In this document: positions 1-11,983 of the stretch, in pieces
How the letters are laid out: every line of letters begins with the position of its first letter
How positions within the stretch are numbered: position 1 is the stretch's first letter
Assembly (NCBI RefSeq): GCF_000143415.4
Contig: NW_003314345.1
Span: 446,264-510,263 of the forward strand
DNA: 64,000 bases
DNA from: Selaginella moellendorffii
Taxonomy: Eukaryota > Streptophyta > Lycopodiopsida > Selaginellales > Selaginellaceae
Direction of reading: 5' to 3'
Program-made: the position numbers and the translations under genes
Notes under the pieces: model-generated
What the model was told of the DNA's origin: nothing
The model's input: the letters and a program-made list of their open reading frames with translations, nothing else
The model's database searches: none

Positions 1-341
1 TTTGTGACGACTGCCAACAGGCTGTTCGAGAAGGTTTGATATCCCGGGGACTTGTTTATCTTTCCTCGAGGGCTGCTCCCCGGATGACCCGGTCAGCGCT
101 CTCGCTATCGTCGCCTGGTCGCACGGATGTGGCTAGGGCTTGTTTCCAGACTTAAGAATCTGATAATCTGAACGAAGTGATCGAAGCAGCTCTCCAAGTT
201 GACGGAAGTGATTGAAAAGCTTCGCGCCAAGAGTATTTGTTAAAGGTAAGAATTAGATTTATATATAAATTACGTTTTTTAAAACTAAATCAAGGAGGCA
301 TCGCATTTTCTTAACTGGTATCTGCCCTAATCTCATGAGGG
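1..341. other. Left edge, intergenic; possible 3' end of an upstream gene
   Basis: No gene can be assigned. Two plus-strand frames are open at the window edge. One closes with a stop at 37-39 after VTTANRLFEKV; the other runs to a stop at 153-155. Either could be the C-terminal codons of a gene beginning outside the window, or just 3' UTR. The stretch 240-300 is AT-rich and looks like an inter-gene spacer before PRMT5. Confidence 0.2.
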
Positions 342-351
342 TTTAGGGTTT
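342..351 (-). promoter_or_regulatory. Telo-box motif before PRMT5
   Basis: The plus strand reads TTTAGGGTTT, the reverse complement of the plant telo-box AAACCCTAA, 16 bp before the PRMT5 start codon. In flowering plants this motif is common near transcription starts of genes for translation, the cell cycle and chromatin. Its role here is inferred from position only. Confidence 0.5.
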
Positions 352-366
352 TTTGAGGGGATTGCG

Positions 367-3300
367 ATGCCGCTGGGGCAGCGCGCCGGCGATAACAGCG
401 AGTCCCGCTACGCCGGCTGTGAGATCCTACGCCACACGGATGACATCGAGGAGGCGCTATCGTCTAGCCTCTCGGCTGGATTCGACTTCATCGTTCTTCC
501 TCTGGTGAGATTATAGCACAAAGTTTTAGTTCGTGTTCTAGGTTGTGTTCTTATTGTGTGCTTGGCAGACTAATCCGGAGTATAGGCCCAGTAAGAATGC
601 GGGCTTGGTTCCACCGTTTTGTGGATCGGACCTGGTGTTTAGCTCGACGCAGTGGAGCAGCCATGTCGTTGGTAAGTGTAGCGCTTCGTTTCCAAATGGT
701 TATCGGATTTTACTTCTTGTTCTAGGACGAGTAAGTGACTGGATTGAATTGGATGGTGATGACGACGTTGCTCGTCTGGATTCGGAGCTTGTGTTGAGGA
801 AGGAGCTTAGCTGGGCTGGGCATCTCTCTGTACAGGTTTGTGTTCGTTTGTAGACTTGGATGTGGTTTCTACTGATTCGCTCTTGCCAGGCGTGTTTACT
901 TCCAACTCCAAAGGCATTTGGCTGTGCAAACTATGCGCGCTGCGTCAATCAGGTTCTCCAAGGCCTGGGGAACATGCAGGTTTGTGTGCGATTGCTCTTT
1001 CTGGATGGTTTTGGATCCTAAGAGGTTTGTTTCAGCTATGGCTTAGATTGCCATTGCAAACTCCGGAAATGGAGGAGGCAGAGGCAACTGATACTGAAGA
1101 TGCTGCATATCTGGTAACGTTGGGTTTTCTTTGTTCTCAATCTGATTGCTTTCGGCAGAAGAGGGATCCAATATCAAACCGCTTGCTCAATGATTCGTGG
1201 GAATGGTGGCATATGTTTCGTACACTTTGCGAGTATCATAACCAGCTGGGCGTCGCGCTCGACATCACGTAACTTTCACTCTTGTCACTGCATATTAGCT
1301 CACTGTCTTTTCAGAGCATCACTCCCTCCGGCGAGCGCCATCAAACGCTGGATTGGAGAACCGTTAAAGGCTGCTATCCTCCATACAAGTGTAAGTGCTA
1401 CACAAACACAAAGTCGCGATTTCTAATAGCTAAGGTTTAGGCCTTCTTGACGAACAAACGAGGATATCCTTGCCTGTCAAAGCGTCACCAGAGTCTGATT
1501 ACAATGCTGTTTAATCACTCAGTGCAGGTTTGTTGCTCGTGCTCTTTGTGTTTCACATTTGACCATTGGACAGGTTATTTTGTCCGGTGAGTCATTTCAT
1601 TCAGTTGGTGCGCTTGAGTATGCGGCAGAAAATGGAGAGCTTGGGCAAGGTTTGTTCTGTTAGTCACTTGATAACTAGTTGATTCCTCGTTTTGAAATCA
1701 GACAATGGAAACTCTCAGGATCCTTTAATACTTTATCGCGATTATGTTGCGAACCTCTATCGCAAGCTCGACCCATTGACTACACAGGAACAATTCGAGG
1801 TGATTTTTACCCATGATCTTTCTTCTTCCTTCTTGAGACGTATAATTACCACATTACATTTGCAGTTAGGATACCGAGATTTCCTGCAAGCGCCACTACA
1901 GGTATACCGTAAATCTTATGTTTCTTAAAACATTTCCGCTCGTTCTTTTCTTTTTCTTTCCAGCCGTTGATGGATAATTTGGAGGCGCAAACCTACGAGA
2001 CCTTTGAAAAAGATGCCACGAAATATGATCAAGTTCGTCTTTTCGTTTTACCTATAAATGCATCGAACCTACATTGTTTATGTTAACACAGTATCAAAAC
2101 GCTGTACGGGCAGCCTTAGTAGATCGGGTGTCTGATGCAGAGGCATCTACCAAAACTATTGTAAGTATGATGGTCAGTGTTTCTGGGATAATGACTTTTA
2201 AGTTTCAGGTGCTTATGGTGGTTGGCGCTGGAAGAGGACCTCTTGTGCGAGCTTCGCTCAAGGTATGCAAGCGTCTTTATAATTCTTGACTTCCGTTCGT
2301 TTATCTGAAGGCTGCTGAAGAATGTGGAAGAAATCTACGTGTCTATGCGGTTGAAAAGAATCCCAACGCTGTTGTTACGCTTTCGGTAATTTCGTTTCTG
2401 AAAATTCTCTTAGTTTTTCATTTGTATTCGGCTTGCGTGTGATCAGAGGCTTATCAAGATGGAGGGATGGGAAGATCTAGTAGAACTCGTTTCTTGCGAC
2501 ATGAGGCACTGGGATGCTCCCGAGCAAGCAGATATTTTGGTATAACACCAAATTGCATATTTCTATCCTCATATTGTGTGACAGGTTAGTGAGCTCTTGG
2601 GATCATTTGGAGATAACGAGCTCTCTCCGGAGTGCTTGGACGGCGCTCAACGGTTTTTGAAGAAAGATGGAATTTCTATTCCCTCATCGTAAGTGACAGA
2701 ACTCAAGTCTTCGTTTCAACAAGTTTCTTGCAGATACACAAGCTATATAGGTCCCGTTACGGCATCAAAGTTGTACAATGACGTACGTACCTGTTTGCTC
2801 GAGCTAGACAGCTTACCTGGTGGACCTTGTGCCTTTCCAGGTCAAATCTTACAATGACCTTTCGCATTTTGAGACGGCTTATGTTGTAAAGCTGCACAAT
2901 GCGGCTCCTTTGGCTGCCCCTCAACCTGTAAGTGTTATGCCAGGTCCAGAACGGCAGACAACTCTTTGTTTATTTACAGGTTTTTACATTTGTACACCCA
3001 ACGGACAACACTGACAACAGGAGATACAAGCGGCACGTTTTTAACTTCTCACCGGATACAGGATCAGCTCTAGTTCACGGTACTGTTGTATTGGACTGTA
3101 GATTCACCCGCAAATCAATGCTTACGTTTCACTCTTACGCAGGATTCGGAGGCTACTTTGACGCTGTTTTGTACAAGGATATTCACCTCGGCATTGAACC
3201 ATCTACAGCAACACCAAACATGTTCAGCTGGTAAGCTTGGCAAATGGAGATGCTGGAGTCGCTTCAAATTTTCTTGCAGGTTTTCTATATTCTTTCCTCT

Positions 3301-3510
3301 CCGCACACCAATATACGTTCCTGCCGGTGCTTTGTTGGAGCTCCACTTTTGGCGCTGTGTTGCTCCTACCAAAGTAAGGCCTCTCTGTTTCTCCATGTCC
3401 ACTCTTACATGTATTTTTATCCGCAGGTGTGGTATGAGTGGAGCGTTACATCTCCTACCGTCTCTCCTCTTCACAATCCCAATGGTCGATCTTACTGGGT
3501 CGGTTTGTAG
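367..3510 (+). CDS. PRMT5: Protein arginine N-methyltransferase 5 (type II PRMT)
   Basis: Symmetrically dimethylates arginines on histones and splicing proteins. About twenty short exons separated by introns of roughly 50-80 bp; spliced length is near 640 residues, as in Arabidopsis SKB1/PRMT5. The start ATG begins [15 protein letters not shown]; the first exon ends at 504. Visible landmarks are the N-terminal TIM-barrel segment ([15 protein letters not shown]), the AdoMet-binding motif [13 protein letters not shown] near 2220, the double-glutamate loop [15 protein letters not shown] near 2585-2640, and the C-terminal beta-barrel ending in NGRSYWVGL. The exon-by-exon match to the plant family is continuous, so it should be functional. 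The stop lies only 99 bp from the stop of the convergent GH5 gene, so the 3' UTRs probably overlap. Confidence 0.97.
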
Positions 3511-3609
3511 CTTGGGGAGTTTTCATTTTGGCAACTTGTGCCTCTAGTATTCTTTCAAAAGCAAGGTATCAGCTTTTCATATCTCAAGCTTCCTTATTGC
3601 TAGACGTTG

Positions 3610-5765
3610 TCATGGCCAGCCCCCTCGTGATCCTTTGCGGCGAAGGTACCCCATCTTGACAGACCTCTCAAAGTCCCAGTGGAGATTATCGTTTTTCAAG
3701 CACCAGAATGACCATCCGAGCGACGCTCCAGCACCAAAAACTTCGAGCTGGGCAGTGGCATAGGCAGTGTAGTCCGAGCTCGAGGCACCAGTTACGTTCA
3801 GCTCGTTTGTCCATTCACCTTCCAAGGAAAAAAAAAAGAAAAATCAGATCTCTTCTTCCATGTAAAACGATCTTCTTACCAACAAAGATGACCGGCCCCC
3901 CAGCGACGCGAAGAGAATCTAGCTGCTTCTTCCTTTCATTGTAAACGTAGTCTATGTTCCACTGGACAGATTTGCCATAGAATGTGATGTAAAAGAGGTT
4001 GTAGAGATGGATGTCAAGCGCAACGTTCGAGTAGCCATTCTCTTTTGTCAAAAGATTGGCGAGCTCGTTTGGATCAGCTCCAATTCTCTGGCACATAATC
4101 ACGTATGCGGTTGAGGTGTGCTTCCGGACTGTCTGATAGCCTTGAGTGTAGTACTGCTTGAGAGTCTCGAATGAAACGTCGTCACTTCTAGGCTCGTTTA
4201 AGAGCTCGATGCCAAGCAAGGCAGGATTTTTCGAGTACCTGGTGGAGTGGTATACTTAACAATGGTCAGCTGGTTTAATGTAGAGCACAACGATACCTGG
4301 AAGCAAGAAAATCGATCACTTGGATGGTTTGAGAGATGTACTCGGGCTGACCCCAAATGGAAACTCCATCGCGTGTTCCACTGTGCTCCCACGGGCTTTG
4401 TGATCCAGGAGCTCCATGGAGATCAATGATAACTTTCATGTTGTTCACCCTGGATTGTAAGAAAAATTATCAGAGCTTGAAAAATGTGAGAATGAGGAAT
4501 CTAAGTTACCCGGCCCATTGAAAAGCATTGTCAAGAGCTTGCAGAGAGCCTCCAACAAAAGGAAAAGGTGGTTTTGGATCGTAAGCTATCCACCATCCAA
4601 CGGGGATCCTCACGGCGTTGATCCCGTTGGATGCAAGGAACTTGAAATCATTCGCGGTCACAAAGCCGTTTCTATGTTCCTGGAAACCAAAGAAAGAAAT
4701 GCATTCAGATATGTGACACGAAACTCTCGAAGATTGCCGATGATACCTCGAAGATTGCCGGTGCTGCAGCGAGGCCATAACCATTTGCCAGCTGAAACTC
4801 TCCTCCAAGAACGGTGTTGACAAACATTTCGAAAACGGCAGGATTGTTATCCCAGCCTGGAGTTCCTTTGTAATCTGCTGTAAGTTGGCTTGGATCCTTT
4901 GCCTGTGAAAAACAAAGGTAAGGAGGAAAGTTCAAGTAAAAGAAGCGCAAGATCTTTCGGACCTGTAAATACATGCCGCTGTGAGCTCTGAGGTGAACTC
5001 TCTTACTCGAGCTCGAGTCACGAATAATCTCGAAAGTTTCCCACATATCTGGTGAAGATTTGGAGGCCTCCACAGCGCCTTCATCTGAAGCCGAAACAAA
5101 GTCATTGTTGGAGACACGTAGCTGGAATCTAGTGCTAGTAACTCTCCACAGCTGCATAAAGAGAAAAAGAAGATTAAGAAGATGAAAGAACGTTTTTCTA
5201 CGCGAAACACTTGACCTTGAAAGTTTCCCACTCTGAAGCTGATGGTCTGTTGACAGAAATCTTCTGTCCACCTCCGCCATCGGCAGACACGAACAATCCA
5301 AGTTTGAGGGATCTCAGCTGGATTTGTGTTCCATCCTAGTTTTAAGAAATCGTAGAGAGTAAGCGAACGAGTAAGCAAGAGATGGAAGAAAGGAAAGAAA
5401 AGTACCAAGAGGTCTTTGTTTGGAATGCCATCAAAGAGAGACGGTTTGATCCATTTCTCGATCACTAGCCATCCTCCGAGATTGACCGCACGGATTTTTC
5501 CAAACGCTTCTCCACCTTTTCCATGTGAGAAGAAGAAACAAAACGAGAGCGCGTGAGAAGGGAACAAGACTAGAAAACGAAGCATCGATCCGTCCAACTC
5601 TACAAGCGCATACCGTGATGATCCGACGCATTGATGATTTGCCTTCCAGAAGCTGAAAAACCGAAACGCTCACAGTCAAGTAAAGAACGAACCCAAAGAA
5701 AAATTCCATGACTAACCGCTGAGAAATGGGAGAAGCAGCAGCAAGAGCAGCGGCCGCGCCGGCAT
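3610..5765 (-). CDS. GH5 family beta-glucosidase/exo-1,3-beta-glucanase with fascin-like domain
   Basis: Predicted secreted glycoside hydrolase acting on beta-glucosides or short beta-glucans in the cell wall. The first ATG (5763-5765) gives MPARP followed by a run of leucines, a clear signal peptide. It continues into the GH5 N-terminal block (VNLGGWLVIEKWIKPSLFDG), then an inserted beta-rich segment at about 4950-5340 that resembles the fascin-like/actin-crosslinking domain of rice GH5BG. The catalytic barrel follows: NAVRIPVGWWIAYDP, IDLHGAPGSQSPWEHSG, the acid/base glutamate in GIELLNEPRSDD near 4190, and the nucleophile in FVGEWTN near 3815-3880. It ends with GWSFWCLKND. Short introns interrupt it throughout. 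It shares an upstream spacer with the divergent ELL gene and converges with PRMT5. Substrate is inferred from family; fascin-like does not imply actin binding here, since the protein is secreted. Confidence 0.9.
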
Positions 5766-6212
5766 TTTGGAGTGCCCGAGAAGGGGCAAAAAAGCGGCAT
5801 TTGTAGCATACGCTGGATCCAGAAACAATGCCAAGAACAGTGTAAAGGAAGGGAATTTCCACTCGCACTGCCCCAATACCCGAAAGTCAATGTAAGATTT
5901 GTAGCTCCTGCGCCGCGCTGCCGCCCCATTCAGTCGCACAGAGCACGAGCACTGCGATCCAGATAGAAAATTTATTTTAGGGCTCCTGGGTTTTGTAAAG
6001 ATTCTTATATTCTTCAAGAGCCCTAATTTTATACCCTTAAAGTTACCATATACTAATGGTAACTAGGATAAAATAAGGGCACGTAAAGTTTTGATGGGAT
6101 CTAGGTAGGTTGGTGGGCAATGTCGAAACCATTGAGTCGAGGGTATACAAATCTTAGGGCTTGGAATTTTTTGCCGGCCATGGTCGCCAGTGGCGCAATG
6201 AAGTAGAGGCCA
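5766..6212. promoter_or_regulatory. Bidirectional spacer between GH5 and ELL genes
   Basis: This 447-bp divergent spacer must hold both promoters and 5' leaders. It contains AT-rich stretches around 5965-6080 and CCTAA/TTAGGG-like words (for example near 5975 and 6020). I see no third gene in it. Confidence 0.5.
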
Positions 6213-9200
6213 ATGTCAGGGTTTGGGAGGGGTGGAGGGAAGGGCGGCCATGGACGCGGTAGCGGCGGCGCCGGAGGGATCGCGGCGCTCCGCCGAGGTA
6301 TGCCGCCCAAGAAGAGCCAGCACCAGCAGCATCAGCACCAGCAGCTTTCCAAATCTGCGGGAGCTGCGCCGCGCAACGATTCCAGCTCCTCCGCCAGTGC
6401 CCTAGAGGAGTCCTTCCAGCTGGTATGCGCTCCGCAGGGCCCTTCGCAGTTCGCGATGATGATCCGCCTCACTCCCGGATTGCTGGATGAGCTCCGCCGC
6501 GCCGAGGCCGAGGGCGCGGCTTCCAGCATCAAGTTTGCGAGCCATCCTAGCGGCGGTCATGTAAGTTCTTCGCTCTAGCCTAGACATTTATTTTCTCGCG
6601 TTTCCATTCTCGATCGTGCTAGGGAGTGACTGATGGGTGTCTTCTCTTGACAGCTATTAAAGGTGGGACACGAAGAGTATAAGTTCTCGTCAGCGCCAGA
6701 GCCGGGGGAGCTTTGCGACGTTTTTGAGGAGCAAAAGGCTGGAGAGGACGGGCAGGGAGTGCTCGCGGCAGTGGGATCTGTGTGGAGGAAGATTGCTGTG
6801 CAGCGAACTCTCAGCGCCAGCGAGAAGGACAGAGTGAAGAAGCGCTCGGTTGAGGCGGAGCAGCAACTCAAGTCCCGGAAGTAAGTTCTCTCGTGAGATG
6901 TGTAGCATTTATCTTTCCATTCATTGTGCGTGCTTGCAGGGCCATTCTCGTGGATTCTTCGCTGATGAAAGCGGAGACGGCTGCACCGGGAGATGGTAAG
7001 TCTTTTCAATGCTTCTGCTGCAGACTTTTCCTCACTACGATTGTTTGCACAGCTGCTGCCAGAAGACCTCCAATAAAAGGGAAGAAGGAACCGCCACCGA
7101 AGAAACGAAAGGTCACACCGGCAGGTAAGTAGCTGTGAGGGTGTTCTTAATTTTGCTGAAGAAATAAATTTTTTAGTGGTTCCTGCTAAGTCTAAGCCAC
7201 CTCCTGCTCATTCTGCCTCAGTACCGTCTAAGGAGAAAAATGGACCGCTACTAATTGCGGAGCCGGCTGTGCCTCCGGCAGCTCGCTCTCCGCCTCTAGC
7301 TGCGACTGCATCCGCTCCTCCGCATTCTCTGCCAAGTGTGGAGAAGCGTGCGCTTGTGGAGGAGATCACCATCGGAAGCGCCTCGCCAGCTAAAGCGGTT
7401 CCAAAGGAGAAGGAGAAGGAGAAGGAGAAAACTTCGGCCGCTACAACACCCGAAGTTCATGTCAAGACGACCTCTGCCGGAGGAGCCGCAGGAGGAGCAG
7501 TGAACATGACTGAATTGCGAAACACCATAATTGCTCTATTGACCGAAACCCCGAGGGGAATGAAGGTACAGTTTTAGCTGCATACACGAAGCTCATCCTT
7601 GGTTTTGCAGGCTATTGAAAAATCATTAAGCGAAGTAATGCCGCAACCGGACAGAAGGAACATCGAGAAGATTTTAAAATCGGTAATTTTAGTTTTATAT
7701 TCTACATTTTTTCTCTACTTATGGTGTTTCATGTCTACAGATCGCTCTATATAAAGCTCCGGGAAAATACGAACTCAAGCCTGGAGTTCAGCCGGAAAGT
7801 TATACAGGGCCATCTCCTGGAAGTGGCAGGTATGTTTATATTTCAAAGACGCTCTTTTGTGCCGATCCCTAACATTTTTTTTTTCTTCTTCAGTTTACCA
7901 GATGCAACAGCAGTGGACTCTCCTGAATCTCCTGCCGGTGCTGCTGAATCCAAGGCGGATGAGTTTGCGAAGTTACCGGCCGCAGGTGTCGAAGTAGAAC
8001 GGATAGATATCGGGGAAGAGGATGAGAGTCCGGCGAAGTCACCAGTGCTACTAGAACATAAAACCAACGCCATACAAGAAAAGGACGAAGAGGAGGGAGA
8101 AGTTCAACCGGGAGGAACTCCAGGGGACGATGCGAATATTACTGTAGAGCCTTTGGAGGAACCGAATCCTCCCAAGGCTGCGGCGAGCAGTGGTTCTAGT
8201 AGCACCAGTGGCAGCGATAGCGACTCTGATAGTGGAAGCGATAGCAGTAGCGGAAGCGGAAGTAGTGGAAGTAGTGGCAGCGAATCCAGCAGTAGCAGCG
8301 ACGAGGAGGACGAAAATGTTGATATTGTGAGCGACGACGATAACCACAAGCCGAAAGCCAAAGCAGAGAAAAGGTCTCACAAATCCAAGCCTGCGAGTGC
8401 GAGACCTGGCTCCGAAAGGAAGACTCCTGACGAACTTCACAGAGATAAGGACTCCGAGGACATCGACATTGTTGACGCAGATGATAGCTCCAAACTCAAC
8501 TCTATCGTGGAGAGAATAACTGAGACTATACCGTTAGAGGTTGACATTATTCCATGCGATGGTGACTCACCTGAAGAGGCACTGGAAGTCAAGAGCGACG
8601 TGCCTGAGTTGCCAGCTCCTACTCAGAGTCAGAGTAGACCGCGTGAAGACGAGAAGCGAGAAAAACCAGTCGAGCCTCCGGTCTCCAAGGCGCTGGAACA
8701 AAACTCGAGAGAACGAGCTTCTTCACGGGCACATACTGATAAAAAGGTGGAAGCACCTGTTCCACATACACGAGACACCACTTTTGAAGCAGCAGAGGCG
8801 AGAAGTTCTGGCCCCGAGGCTTATCCAAGGACATCATCTGGACCTGAGGCTCATCCCAAGCATTCTGGACCCGAGACTCATCCTCGACCTTCTGGACCTC
8901 CTGCTAAAGTCGATGGACGCTCGAAGGTTTCTGTGAGAAAGAGCAAGGATCAACCGAGAGATAATGAGCCTCGAAAAGAGTTGGATACAGGAGCTCGGGT
9001 AGAGGCAGACAGGAACGAACCTCGGAAAGAGTTTGATACAGGAGCTCGGGTAGAGGCGGACAGGAACGAGCTTTGGAAAGAGTTCGATACAGGAGCTCGG
9101 ATAGAGGCAGACAGGAAAGAGTTCGATACAGGAGCTCGGATAGAGGCAGACAGGAAAGAGTTCGATACAGGAGCTCGGGTAGAAGCAGACAGGAGACATT

Positions 9201-9840
9201 CCGATCCGGTTCCGGGAGGAACGTCTAAGGACACGGACTTTTTTGCTCCTTATGAGAAAGCCGTCAGCGAAGTGAGGGGTCCTATCAGAAGCCATGAACA
9301 GTACGTATTTTCTTTCTTTTCTTTCTTTGATGTTTGTGTTAACTCTCGTCGTGGTCTTTCAGGTACATGGAGTATTGTCGCGAATACCGGGAGAAGTATC
9401 CTGTGTACATTCGACTGAATTCTTGTTTGGAAGGCGATAGGTACGTGTGGAAGCAATCTCATCTTTGTTTTCTTTTCTCATTTTTCTCGTGCCAGGGGAA
9501 GTTTTGAAAGATTGCAGAGAGACATTGACATTGCCAAGAGCGCCAATGACAAGACTCGCCTCGCAGCCATCTATCAAAAGGTGAAACAGGACTATATGCA
9601 TTGCCGCAAGGTGACATTAAAACACTTCTCGTCCTGGTTGATCAGTCTTACTTACTGTGAACTTAACTTCCTTTCAGAGATTCAAGCGAATGAGCAAAAC
9701 GTTCCTCTTGCTTCACGATGAACTGCGGGTATGTTTAGTGGAATCGTTTTGTTTTTCTAGATTTTGGAAACGATGCTCGCTCTTTGTTGTTCCAGACGCT
9801 CAAGGACAGATGCAAGGAGTATGCTCGCCAAGCGTTGTAA
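6213..9840 (+). CDS. ELL-type RNA polymerase II elongation factor with C-terminal occludin homology domain
   Basis: Plant homolog of animal ELL, a component of super/little elongation complexes that increases Pol II elongation. The N-terminal part (about 6213-6900) is Gly/Gln-rich, then carries an ELL-like globular region (FAMMIRLTPGLLDELRRAE, LLKVGHEEYKF, WRKIAVQRTLSASEKDRVKKRS). A basic NLS-like block PPPKKRKV lies near 7100. A winged-helix-like segment near 7500-7760 reads LRNTIIALLTETPRGMKAIEKSL. A long acidic, serine-rich linker (8170-8350) leads to charged tandem repeats (8970-9200). The occludin/ELL homology domain at 9290-9840 reads EQYMEYCREYREKYPVYIRL and ends KDRCKEYARQAL before TAA. 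There are about ten exons. The ATG at 6213 follows an in-frame stop-rich leader. It is divergent from GH5 and convergent with LAZ1. Confidence 0.88.
8174..8345 (+). repeat. Serine/aspartate-rich low-complexity coding tract
   Basis: Within the ELL gene, serine codons (AGT/AGC) alternate with glycine and aspartate codons, giving SGSDSDSDSGSDSSSGSGSS and then a DEEDEN acidic end. It is typical of a disordered, CK2-phosphorylatable linker. The antisense frames also stay open because of the repetition. Confidence 0.8.
8974..9195 (+). repeat. Five-copy coding minisatellite in ELL
   Basis: The peptide core KEFDTGARVEADR (first copy KELDTGARVEADR) occurs five times in tandem. The first three copies carry a short N-E-P/L-(R/W) spacer (NEPR, NELW) and the last two are directly joined. 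The DNA units are 36-48 bp and nearly identical, including the GATACAGGAGCTCGG core, so the expansion is recent. It lies in the disordered linker before the occludin homology domain. Confidence 0.9.
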
Positions 9841-10099
9841 ATACCACACAACATTCTTTCCAGCTCATTTTTATAAGGTAGCTGAGTGTAAGGCTTAGCT
9901 AGACTGTACATTGAGACTATTTTTTTTTTCTTTTTCTTATTGTGTGCCATTCGGGGACACATATCGAGCGATGTGGTGCTTCGAGACGATGCCAAGACAT
10001 TCTATCATTTGTATAACGAAAGAAAAAATGAATCGAATTCTCATTTTTTTCTCCAGAAGTTTTCTCTCTTTCTCGCAGGCGTCGATAAAACTATAGAGC

Positions 10100-11688
10100 T
10101 CACAAGATGTTGATCTCGTCCGAGTGAGCTTTGTCTCCTGCCATCTTGGCGTCGATGGTAGCTTTCATCACCGCCGCGGTCTTGAGCTCCGAGCTGCTCT
10201 TTCTGATGGGCGATGTTGCTTGGCCTGGAGGTAGCGTGTCCAGCAGTGATGTCTCGTAGAGCGGCCCAACTGGATGAGATTCATAGCGGATGGGATTGGT
10301 GTCCGCGTCGGTGAATGCGTGAGGATGCATCGTTTCCATCTCTTGCCCCGTTCTCAATCGATACTTTCGAGCGTCTTCCTCGCTGTACAGGACGTAGTCG
10401 TGATATGTAGGAGCAAACTGTGGTAGCAAAACGAAAACGATTAAACCATGACAACAAATCCAAAAGAGCGAAGAAAGACTCTCAATTCACCTGGTGAACT
10501 GTGTCATAGACGACGTCTTTGAGATTTAAGGCGTGCGTAAAGCTTCCGGCAAGTCCTCCTGCAGTACCCGCCTTTGATTCGGCGTAAGCCTTGAAAGGAA
10601 AGGCGTAGAGGTGCCCAACTGCAGCACCCGCCATCTCGATGCAGATTATAAAGTTTTGGACGTCCGCTGCGTCGTCGGCGTTCTTTATGAGCCCAGACTT
10701 TGCAGCCAGGAAAACCAGGACGCCCTGCGGGGGAACAGAAAAAGCAAAGTTAGATCCCATAAGACTTTGTTGCTTCGAAAGTTGATAACGGACCTGCCAG
10801 TACGTCAAGAACACCACTGACTTGATGATCACGAACTTTGGCACGGGCTTGAAAGGCCGGAGAAGCTCTTTGCAGGCGACGTAGAAGAGGACGAGCACGT
10901 ACAGGGCTAGAGAGTAGGAGAGCGTGTAGATGATTGTGATGTACAGGTAGCTCTGCCGCGTGCTAAAGTTCCCGTCTTCGTACTTGTTCTTGGCGTACAG
11001 AATAAAAGTCACCGCAACGAGAACGGGCTTGAGAATGACGAATTGCAAGCAGCCTTGCTTGCATCTTCGAATGAAACGCCTGTGCAAATCCAGAGAACGC
11101 GGCATCAGCACCGACCAAGAAATGGATGAGTTTGCATACCCGTCGAGAGGAATGGGAGCGAAGCAACAAGTCATCAGCTGGATTGATGGCTTCAAAACTC
11201 GACCACTTAAGTTCTGGACTGCGACGCCGGGACCACCGACCCAAGCTAGGCACAGGGACAAGAAGTTGTAGATCACGAAGGCTTCGTATCTACAAAGAAA
11301 CAAGAGTCAGATCCACGAAAGAGAGGACAAAGAAAATGAAAGACTTGGAAGGAGTGGAACTTACATATCTCGTATAGAGTTGAAGTAAATGGATTTGTCG
11401 TTCAACACGAGCGAGAGGAAAGACATCATCGCATAGACCTGCGAAGAACTCGGCCGTGAGGCCCAAGAACGAAAGAGAAAAAAGTTTTGTTCTTACCGGA
11501 ACCATGAAGATGATCCTCACAATGTAGCGTTGGAACGTCGGCTCCGTGTAGTTCATGAGATGCATGTAAATATGCCATGTGGAGAGCAGCACCGCGGCAC
11601 AGGTACACAGTGCCGAGAATCCCAGGACCTCAATCGACGCCATTTGCTGCCCTAAATCCAGATCTTTGTAGCGATTCAAGACACTCAT
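10100..11688 (-). CDS. LAZ1/DUF300 (organic solute transporter alpha/TMEM184-like) membrane protein
   Basis: Multi-pass membrane protein of the family that includes Arabidopsis LAZ1, which acts in hypersensitive cell death and in tonoplast/brassinosteroid trafficking. The start is the ATG of MSVLNRYKDLDLGQQMASIE, the first ATG in that open frame. Seven or so hydrophobic segments follow: ALCTCAAVLLSTWHIYMHL, IIFMVPVYAMMSFLSL, YNFLSLCLAWVGGPG, VILKPVLVAVTFILY, LYITIIYTLSYSLALYVLVL and VIIKSVVFLTYWQGVLVFLA. A conserved patch is FIICIEMAGAAVGHLYAFPF near 10620, and the soluble C-tail (PTYHDYVLYS onward) ends in DEINIL. Short introns throughout. Cargo or transport activity cannot be read from sequence. 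Confidence 0.93.
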
Positions 11689-11983
11689 AGGCTTACTTCG
11701 TAGAAATCCCCAGCTTTCATCGCCAGAATGAGCTCCTCCCCAGCTCCATTCCCACAATGCCGCTGCAAATCTAGAACACGCCTCTCACGGAGCTAAGCTA
11801 TGCCGGGAATCACTACTCTGGCCGCCCTCCAATTCGCGCTGCCGGGCCATCGATCCAAGAACCCTAATCCCGAGTGGAGGAAGGGGATACTCGTCACGCC
11901 CGTCAAACTAAAGGGTGTTTGCTAGGCTGTCCCGTCAACGTTATTTTTCATATTCTAGGGTTTAGCTAGGGTTCTTGGCCAGG
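11689..11983. promoter_or_regulatory. Bidirectional spacer with telo-box between LAZ1-like gene and hypothetical nuclear protein
   Basis: This 295-bp spacer lies between two divergent start codons. TAGGGTTTA at 11956-11964, 20 bp before the plus-strand ATG, is a telo-box in reverse orientation. AACCCTAAT near 11862 is a second copy on the other strand. The two together suggest a shared promoter. Confidence 0.5.

Noticed and set aside
11689-11757. N-terminal extension of the LAZ1-like protein (WEWSWGGAHSGDESWGFLRS)
   Set aside because: The extended frame begins at TTG, not ATG. The first ATG (11688) gives a product consistent with the family.
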